Part shown: piece by piece, positions 58,591 through 64,000 of the stretch | Numbering within the stretch: position 1 is the stretch's first letter | How the letters are laid out: every line of letters starts with the position of its first letter | DNA from: Hoeflea_A sp963921345 | GTDB taxonomy: Bacteria; Pseudomonadota; Alphaproteobacteria; Rhizobiales; Rhizobiaceae | NCBI GenBank assembly: GCA_963921345.3 | Contig: CAWUFE020000005.1 | Coordinates: 1-64,000 of the forward strand | Length of the DNA stretch: 64,000 bases | Direction of reading: 5' to 3' | Position numbers and translations under genes: made by a program | The notes under the pieces: generated by a model | Database searches by the model: none | What the model saw: only the letters and a program-made list of their open reading frames with translations | Told to the model about the DNA's origin: nothing

Positions 58591-60812
58591 TGGAACGCTC
58601 ATCCGCCCGCAGGCTCCGCCGCTGCGCCATGGTCGCATGCGCCGCTCTCATGCTGGGCCGGCCCGGCACCGCGTCCGCCGGCATCGGCGACTGGTGGGAC
58701 ATCTTCTCCGGCATCAAGGAGATCGAGATCGAGCGGCTCAACAAGCGTGCCGATATCTCGCTCGCATGGCACCATTCCAAACGCTTGCGCGAAGTCAGTT
58801 CGTCCGTGGGACTGGCCATCCGTCAGCTCAAGCCGCCGCAGATCGAGGAACTGCTGGCCAATCTCGATGATCCGGACCAGACACTCGACGATCTGCGCCT
58901 GCCGTCGAAAAATCGCGACGGACGACACCTGACCCGTCGCGAAACCCGCGAACTGCTGGGATTGCCGGCCGAAGGGCTCGAACGCGAGGGCATCGCGGTG
59001 CTGCGCCAGGATGAACGCATCCTCGTCTACCACGACATCGAACGCCGGGGACTGGTGCGCTACGGCCAGGACAGCGACGCCGCCGAGAGGCTGCTGGCGA
59101 CCCTGCACCGGGACATCCGCCTCAACCCGCCGGTCGCGAAGCAGCAGACGCCGATCTCATACCAGTTGCACAAGAACATGCCGCTGCTCATCAAGGACGG
59201 CCGCATGCTGGAACATGACGGCTTCGAACATACGGTCTGCCAGACCATGATCGACCGGCTGCCGAAGACACCGACCATCGGGGTTTGCAGCCTGCCGCAG
59301 CCGAGGATGGCCCGACGGGAGGACCGCATCGGCGACTGTCCGGACGATCAGGTGGGGGGCGTGTTCGAGACCGTCCTGCTGATCAATGGCGAGGAAAGCC
59401 AACGGCTCGGGCGCTGGGACGACTGCGTGCCCAAACCGCCGGAAGGCGAGTCGGTGTCCGTCACCAGGATCGAACGGCCCTCCTGCGGGCCATTGCGCCT
59501 CGATCTGCAGGTCGAACTCTACAAGCGCCATGGCAGGAGCAGGGTCGGCGTGCCGAATGGCACCTACGAACGCCGCCGCAAGGAGTGGACGCACACAGAG
59601 ACGTTCCCGGCTGAATGGCAACTGCCACCGCTGGTGCTGACATGGAACGACCCCTGGCAGGTCAGCGACGGCTGCTACGTCCCCTACCGCACGACACGTG
59701 AGGAAAGCCGAACGGTCACTGTCGGACGCTGCACTCAGAAACGGCGGCGAACGCGCACCAGCCACTGGCAGGCCTATCTCGACAGCGCCGGCCAGGAGCG
59801 CCGCAGGCCGGACCGTCCATCCGTGACCCACAGCCGATGGCGCGATGTCGGGCAATCCGTCTGTCCCTGGGATTACTGGACGACCAGCGCCACCGAGTCC
59901 GGAAGTCACAAGGTCAACGGATGCACGCAGCGCAGGCAACGCTCGGTGACGTCCCACTGGCGCCAATCGGCGAGGCCCGGGAGCACGAAACAGCTTCGCT
60001 ACAAGACCCATGGCCAGTGGCGCAATGTCGGCAGTCCAAATTGTGCGAAGCCGGTGCCCTCAAGCGAGGTCACCTACCAACGGCGCACCGTTACGGTCGG
60101 GTCTTGCAAGCAGAGACAGAAACGCAGGGTGGAGCGATTCTATCTCACCCGGACCGACGGTAAACAGGAAGCAGGCTTTCCATATGCGGTCTTTGGCCGG
60201 TACACGAACGTGGGCGGACTGTTCGACTGTCCGAAGCCGGTGGCCTCGACCACCGTGAGCTATCAGACGCGCCGCTCGTGTCACCAGACTCGACAGGAAA
60301 GCCGCCACACCTCGGCGGAATATCGGCTTTTTGTCTACAAGCGGCAGGTGACCCACAATTGGCTGACCTATCCCGATGGCCGTCGCGAAGCCGCCACTCC
60401 GCCGGCCAGATATGGTCCGTGGGTTCCCGAAAGGCAAACCTACAGTTGCCGTCCTGGTGGCGGAGGCGGCGGCGCATTCAACAGCGGCGACAGTGCCGGA
60501 ACCACCTATGACACGGACGGCGACGGCCGTACTGACAGCACCCAGCCCGGACCGGCAGGGCATTTCGGTTCCTCGACCAGCGGCCTGGGCAGTGCGACCG
60601 GGTGGACCGACCCGGGGGGCTACCGTGGTGGCGGTTATGGCCCCGGTGGCGGACTAAGCGGCGGTGGCTATAGCAGCAGCGGCGGGATCAGTGGAGGTGT
60701 CGCCTCGGGCGACAGTTTCGATGACGGCGGAGGCCACTCCGGTGGATCCGGTGGGGGACGCGGAGGAAGTGGCTATGGCGGTGCCAGCGGAGGCGGCATC
60801 GGCCTGTACTGA
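58590..60812 (+). CDS. Exported Cys-patterned repeat protein with glycine-rich tail
   Basis: A 740-aa protein with a signal peptide (MVACAALMLGRPGTASAG). Residues about 360-620 contain repeats built on Cys-x-Gln/Arg-rich and W-x-VG-x-x-C patterns (VGRCTQKRRRTRTSHW, WRDVGQSVCPW, VNGCTQRRQRSVTSHW, VGSCKQRQKRRVERFY). The last about 120 residues are Gly/Ser-rich and low-complexity. It may be a pilus-associated adhesin or stabilising protein. No similar protein is known to me. Its start overlaps the PilO stop by 1 bp. Confidence 0.7.
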   Translation: MERSSARRLRRCAMVACAALMLGRPGTASAGIGDWWDIFSGIKEIEIERLNKRADISLAWHHSKRLREVSSSVGLAIRQLKPPQIEELLANLDDPDQTLDDLRLPSKNRDGRHLTRRETRELLGLPAEGLEREGIAVLRQDERILVYHDIERRGLVRYGQDSDAAERLLATLHRDIRLNPPVAKQQTPISYQLHKNMPLLIKDGRMLEHDGFEHTVCQTMIDRLPKTPTIGVCSLPQPRMARREDRIGDCPDDQVGGVFETVLLINGEESQRLGRWDDCVPKPPEGESVSVTRIERPSCGPLRLDLQVELYKRHGRSRVGVPNGTYERRRKEWTHTETFPAEWQLPPLVLTWNDPWQVSDGCYVPYRTTREESRTVTVGRCTQKRRRTRTSHWQAYLDSAGQERRRPDRPSVTHSRWRDVGQSVCPWDYWTTSATESGSHKVNGCTQRRQRSVTSHWRQSARPGSTKQLRYKTHGQWRNVGSPNCAKPVPSSEVTYQRRTVTVGSCKQRQKRRVERFYLTRTDGKQEAGFPYAVFGRYTNVGGLFDCPKPVASTTVSYQTRRSCHQTRQESRHTSAEYRLFVYKRQVTHNWLTYPDGRREAATPPARYGPWVPERQTYSCRPGGGGGGAFNSGDSAGTTYDTDGDGRTDSTQPGPAGHFGSSTSGLGSATGWTDPGGYRGGGYGPGGGLSGGGYSSSGGISGGVASGDSFDDGGGHSGGSGGGRGGSGYGGASGGGIGLY

Positions 60813-60924
60813 AGATGCTGTCGACACCATGGTCCCGAACCTTTCCGCAACGGCCATGGAATCACATGCGCGCAACTGTCGCCGGCGCGTGTTTTGAAAA
60901 ACGGCGACACATTGGAGTGAAGAC

Positions 60925-61683
60925 ATGTTGAACGATAGAGTAAAGGGAACGGTAGCCCATACCGGACGCCATTGGCGAACCGCCTGCGCGGCACTGCTCG
61001 CGCTCGGGCTGATGGCGAGCCATACATCGGCCGAGCCTAAGCGGGTGCCGAAACCGCACAGCTACCGGCTGTCCAATCCGCCGGGCAATGTGGCGGCGGA
61101 TCATTACCAGGCCCTGCTAGGCGGGGCGGTCTTCGTCGGCTTCGCCGGCGGTAAATTTAGTTTTCCCGATTATCCGGAAGACACCATTGAGGTGTTCTAC
61201 AAGAGCCACGATGGCCGCTTTGCGCTCTGCTATTTCGGCCGGCCCGGCAAACATTACGCAGAGGGGAGCAACCGCTGGAAGGTGCGGCGCTATCAAATTG
61301 GCGACCGCCGGACACCTGTTCTGGCCAACGGGCCTGATATCAGCAACAACAATGGCCGCATCGTCATGCCGGCCTACAATGGCCGCACCGGCGGGATGGC
61401 GTGGTATGGGCCACACCGCAAACGCTGGGTAGACATAGGCCACGGTCATCTCCAGAAGCGGCTGCCGCGTGCGGTGTGGACGGCGTGTCCGAAGTTTCCG
61501 AGTGCCCGTGCGCTTGGCGTCGGCGTCAACGAGAAACAGACCGCGATCACCTATTTCGACCTGGTCAAGCAGGATCGTGGCCAGCGCATCATGCGTCCGG
61601 ACCTGGTAACAAAAAATCCGGTCGAGTGCCGCAACAAGCGAACCGGCGAGTGGACGCTGTGCGGGCGGAGACGCGGCCAATGA
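60925..61683 (+). CDS. Exported protein, tandem paralogue 1
   Basis: The 252-aa product has an N-terminal signal (ACAALLALGLMASHTSAEP) and is closely similar to the next gene: PPGNVAADHYQALLGGAVFV, LQKRLPRAVW, YFDLVKQDRGQRI and RPDLVTKNPVEC. Three Cys near the end (VEC, TLCGRR, TACPKF) may form disulphides. Function unknown; likely periplasmic or pilus-associated because of its position. Confidence 0.7.
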   Translation: MLNDRVKGTVAHTGRHWRTACAALLALGLMASHTSAEPKRVPKPHSYRLSNPPGNVAADHYQALLGGAVFVGFAGGKFSFPDYPEDTIEVFYKSHDGRFALCYFGRPGKHYAEGSNRWKVRRYQIGDRRTPVLANGPDISNNNGRIVMPAYNGRTGGMAWYGPHRKRWVDIGHGHLQKRLPRAVWTACPKFPSARALGVGVNEKQTAITYFDLVKQDRGQRIMRPDLVTKNPVECRNKRTGEWTLCGRRRGQ

Positions 61684-62513
61684 TGAGCCTGGCGGCACTC
61701 ATGTTCGCGAACCGGCGGCCGGCACCCTTCAATCGGCGGCCAGACCAGTTCAAGCCTGGCCGTCATGGCCGGGCTGTTGGCTTGGTTCTGCGACGACTTT
61801 TCCGCATTATAGGATCGCTGCTGGCGCTTGGGCTGATGGTCGGCAATGCGTCGGCAGAGCCGGGTGGCGTGCCGAGGCCGCACGGCTATCCGCTGTCCGA
61901 ACCGCCCGGAAATGTCGCGGCCGACCACTATCGGGACCTGTTCGGCGGCGCCGTGTTCGTCGGCTTCGCGGGCGGTGTGGACGATTTTCCCGGTCATCCG
62001 GACGACACCATCGAGGTATTCCATACGGGCCGCGACGGCCGCTTTGCCATCTGCCTTTTCGGTCCGCCCGGCAGACATCATGCCAAAGGGGACTGGCGCT
62101 GGAAGATGGACCGCGGGGGCCTTCCAGCCGATACAGGCAGAACACCGTTGCTGGTCAACGGGCCTGACATCGGCGGCAACAATGGTGCCATCCTCATGCC
62201 GGTCTACAACAGCCAGACCGGCGGCATGGACTGGTACACGCCCGTTCTGGAATACTGGTTCGGCCACGCACACGGCCATCTTCAGAAGCGTCTGCCGCGC
62301 GCGGTGTGGAAAGCGTGTCCCGACTTTCCGGGCGCCAGTGCGCTTGGTGTGGGTGTCAACGAGCAGCAGACGGCGATCACCTATTTCGACCTGGTCAAGC
62401 AGGATCGCGGCGAGCGCATCCTGCGTCCGGATCTGGTGACAAAAAATCCGGTCGAGTGCCTGAACGAGCAAACCGGCGAGTGGGAGGTTTGCGGCCGGAG
62501 GGACGACCAATGA
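61680..62513 (+). CDS. Exported protein, tandem paralogue 2
   Basis: The 277-aa product starts at ATG 61680, overlapping the previous stop; an ATG at 61683 is the alternative. A longer N-terminus precedes the signal (IIGSLLALGLMVGNASAEP). It shares most of its mature sequence with paralogue 1, including NVAADHYRDLFGGAVFVG and GHLQKRLPRAVWKAC. The pair is a recent tandem duplication. Confidence 0.7.
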   Translation: MMSLAALMFANRRPAPFNRRPDQFKPGRHGRAVGLVLRRLFRIIGSLLALGLMVGNASAEPGGVPRPHGYPLSEPPGNVAADHYRDLFGGAVFVGFAGGVDDFPGHPDDTIEVFHTGRDGRFAICLFGPPGRHHAKGDWRWKMDRGGLPADTGRTPLLVNGPDIGGNNGAILMPVYNSQTGGMDWYTPVLEYWFGHAHGHLQKRLPRAVWKACPDFPGASALGVGVNEQQTAITYFDLVKQDRGERILRPDLVTKNPVECLNEQTGEWEVCGRRDDQ

Positions 62514-62590
62514 GGCATATGGCGTTCAGTGCGGGTCTGATGCGACCGGCAGGGGATGGCCGGTCTCCACGGGACGTGTGCCTGCCAGCG

Positions 62591-62956
62591 CTATCCGGTC
62601 GGCAAGGTGTTCAAGTATCGCGTGAGCGCAAGCAAAAGGCCATTGAGGACGGCAACGGCACCAACCAGACGCCAGGTCAAATCGAATTTGGCTCTTTCGA
62701 TCTTGCTGTCAAGCTCTGCCGTGGCGCTGTCGATCTTGCCGTCAAGCTCTGTCCTGACCAGATCAACGTCCTTCCGGACCAGCTCGATTTTCCCATCAAG
62801 GCGCAGTTCAGCGGCATCGACATCGGCCTTTGTCGCCACGCCGCCGGTGACGCCGGCGTGGATGGACAGCGTGATGGCTTCTGCCTGTTTCTGCTCGAAA
62901 CCTGCGTCGCGAAGGCGCTGTATTTCCGCGATCGTGTTGAACGCTGCCTCGACCAT
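62591..62956 (-). CDS. DUF1640-like coiled-coil membrane protein
   Basis: 121 aa from MVEAAFNTIAEIQRLRDAGF: an N-terminal helical part, a coiled coil (LRLDGKIELVRKDVDLVRTE) and a C-terminal membrane helix (WRLVGAVAVLNGLLLALTRYL). The family (CCDC90/DUF1640) also occurs in phages and plasmids; function unclear. It is encoded opposite to the pilus operon. A shortened relative is at 45087-45227. Confidence 0.78.
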   Translation of the reverse strand: MVEAAFNTIAEIQRLRDAGFEQKQAEAITLSIHAGVTGGVATKADVDAAELRLDGKIELVRKDVDLVRTELDGKIDSATAELDSKIERAKFDLTWRLVGAVAVLNGLLLALTRYLNTLPTG

Positions 62957-63081
62957 GTCGGATCCCTGTTTGTCCTGACCACAGAGATAGATCATCCGCG
63001 TCCGGATTGCCAGCGCCGCCAATTCGTCGCTGCCGCCCGGGCACCCGGATTCGACCATGTCCCCTGGTGTGGAGTGCTGCC

Positions 63082-64000
63082 ATGAAAAGACCGATCGCGC
63101 TGCTGTTGACCGCCTTCACGGGCCTCTCTTTCGCGGCACTCGCGCAGGAGGCCTCGCCGATCCTGCCGGAGCCGGGTTCCCCGGTGGCGCGGGACACGCA
63201 GACCGCACCGCGCAGGATCGGGATCGATCCATTGCCGGTGGAAGAGCGACCATCAAGCGATGATACTCGTGGCGACATGCCCGCCGGAGCGGTCTCGTTC
63301 GAAGATATCCTGCCTGATGCGGCACCATCTGATGAGGCGCCTTTCGACGCGGAGCCGTCTGTGGCTGACCCGACCGTACCCGACAACGCCGTCATCGCGC
63401 CGGCGGGCGGTCCTGCACGGCCGACCGCCATTGCGCCGGCGATTGCGGATGTGGATTCCGATCCGGTTCGGGAAGCGGCGCCGGCCCCGGCGGCTGCTGG
63501 ATCGGTCGATCCCGGTGATCGTTTCGCGCCCTGTCCGGTTGATCTGCTGAAGGACGCCTATGCGCGGATGCTCGACGATACGGTTTTGCAGACCTATGCG
63601 ATCGAGGCTGAAGTGGTGCGGCTTTGCGCGGAGCGACAGGCGCAGATCAACCGCATCCTGCAACTGGAGGCGGAACTGGAGCAAATCCTGACGGCTGGGT
63701 CGAGACAGCAGCCGGAAGAGACGGTGGAGCGTCAGGAGGACCTGACTGGAGCTGGGGAAGCGGCGCTCCCGCCGCGTGATCCCGTCACCGTCCCGGGATC
63801 GTCGGAAGGCCCGCCGGACGATGCTGCCGCAAGCGTTCCGGCTGCGCCCGTCACGGCGGCACCCGATCCGGTGGTTGGCAGTGCGGCGGCGTCTCCATCC
63901 TCTGCCGGCAGTTGGCAGCATCTGGTGCGCTACCGGGTCCGGGTTGCCGGCGGGGCGTGGCGAGCGGGCATTGCCTCGACCTACCGACCGCCGCTGCCGC
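63082..64000 (+). CDS. Exported protein, cut by the right edge
   Basis: Starts MKRPIALLLTAFTGLSFAAL with a signal peptide (cleavage near ALA-QE). Then comes a long Pro/Ala/Asp-rich linker, a helical segment with two Cys (FAPCPVDLLKDAYARMLDD, EVVRLCAERQAQINRILQ), another Pro-rich linker and WQHLVRYRVRVAGGAWRAGI at the edge. The layout and position suggest a pilus accessory protein (PilP-like), but this is not established. Confidence 0.6.
   Translation, partial: MKRPIALLLTAFTGLSFAALAQEASPILPEPGSPVARDTQTAPRRIGIDPLPVEERPSSDDTRGDMPAGAVSFEDILPDAAPSDEAPFDAEPSVADPTVPDNAVIAPAGGPARPTAIAPAIADVDSDPVREAAPAPAAAGSVDPGDRFAPCPVDLLKDAYARMLDDTVLQTYAIEAEVVRLCAERQAQINRILQLEAELEQILTAGSRQQPEETVERQEDLTGAGEAALPPRDPVTVPGSSEGPPDDAAASVPAAPVTAAPDPVVGSAAASPSSAGSWQHLVRYRVRVAGGAWRAGIASTYRPPLP

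Overview
The window is GC-rich, densely coded DNA that fits a plasmid or chromid of an alphaproteobacterium, probably Hyphomicrobiales/Rhizobiales. The evidence is a RepC-type replication initiator with a candidate antisense RNA upstream (about 52.3-54.2 kb), a ParA/small ParB partition pair (3.0-4.0 kb), a GapR/DUF2312 protein, Uma2 and DUF1640-like families, many IS remnants, and the start of a thin (type IVb) pilus operon at the right end. No rRNA, tRNA or CRISPR array was seen.

Layout. 0-4.3 kb: a left-edge hypothetical, a Uma2 nuclease, a tyrosine recombinase, a coiled-coil protein, the partition locus with a palindromic upstream site, and a 151-bp element bounded by perfect 28-bp inverted repeats. 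4.4-26 kb: a leftward three-gene operon of unknown function made of a 2531-aa giant protein, a second giant of about 1957 aa, and a Tat-exported protein. The second giant is split by a Tn3-family transposon (7338-14744). That transposon's tnpA is split by an IS30-family element, whose transposase is in turn split by an intact IS21-family element. All three insertions keep matching target duplications, and removing them restores each reading frame exactly. A secreted papain-like cysteine protease lies divergently upstream of the operon.

27-29.4 kb: an AT-richer island with a HEPN protein overlapping a P-loop ATPase, probably a conflict/defence module, bordered by IS21 and IS110 scraps. 29.6-36 kb: a WGR protein, small proteins, an intact mutS carrying a hairpin-rich in-frame insert, an integrase remnant, and a mutL whose ATPase domain is replaced by the N-terminus of an IS630-type transposase. 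36.2-42.7 kb: an AlbA_2/Schlafen-type protein, a possible reverse-transcriptase N-terminal remnant, a large helicase-PLD nuclease fusion, a nucleotidyltransferase-fold protein and GapR; this looks like a second defence-type cluster.

42.9-52.2 kb: a lipoprotein, a thermonuclease without its export signal, a SEC-C protein frameshifted by a 4-bp duplication, the SWIM/SNF2 pair, a second Uma2, an M48 membrane protease and a cold-shock protein. 52.3-64 kb: repC with its putative counter-transcribed RNA, then a rightward operon encoding a LysM/TcpQ-like protein (start separated from the body by a C9 tract), a PilN-type secretin, a PilO-type protein, a Cys-patterned repeat protein with a glycine-rich tail, a tandem pair of exported paralogues, and an edge-truncated exported protein. 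The operon probably builds a conjugation-associated pilus.

The best candidates for undescribed biology are the giant-protein operon, the HEPN-ATPase pair and the helicase-PLD/nucleotidyltransferase cluster.
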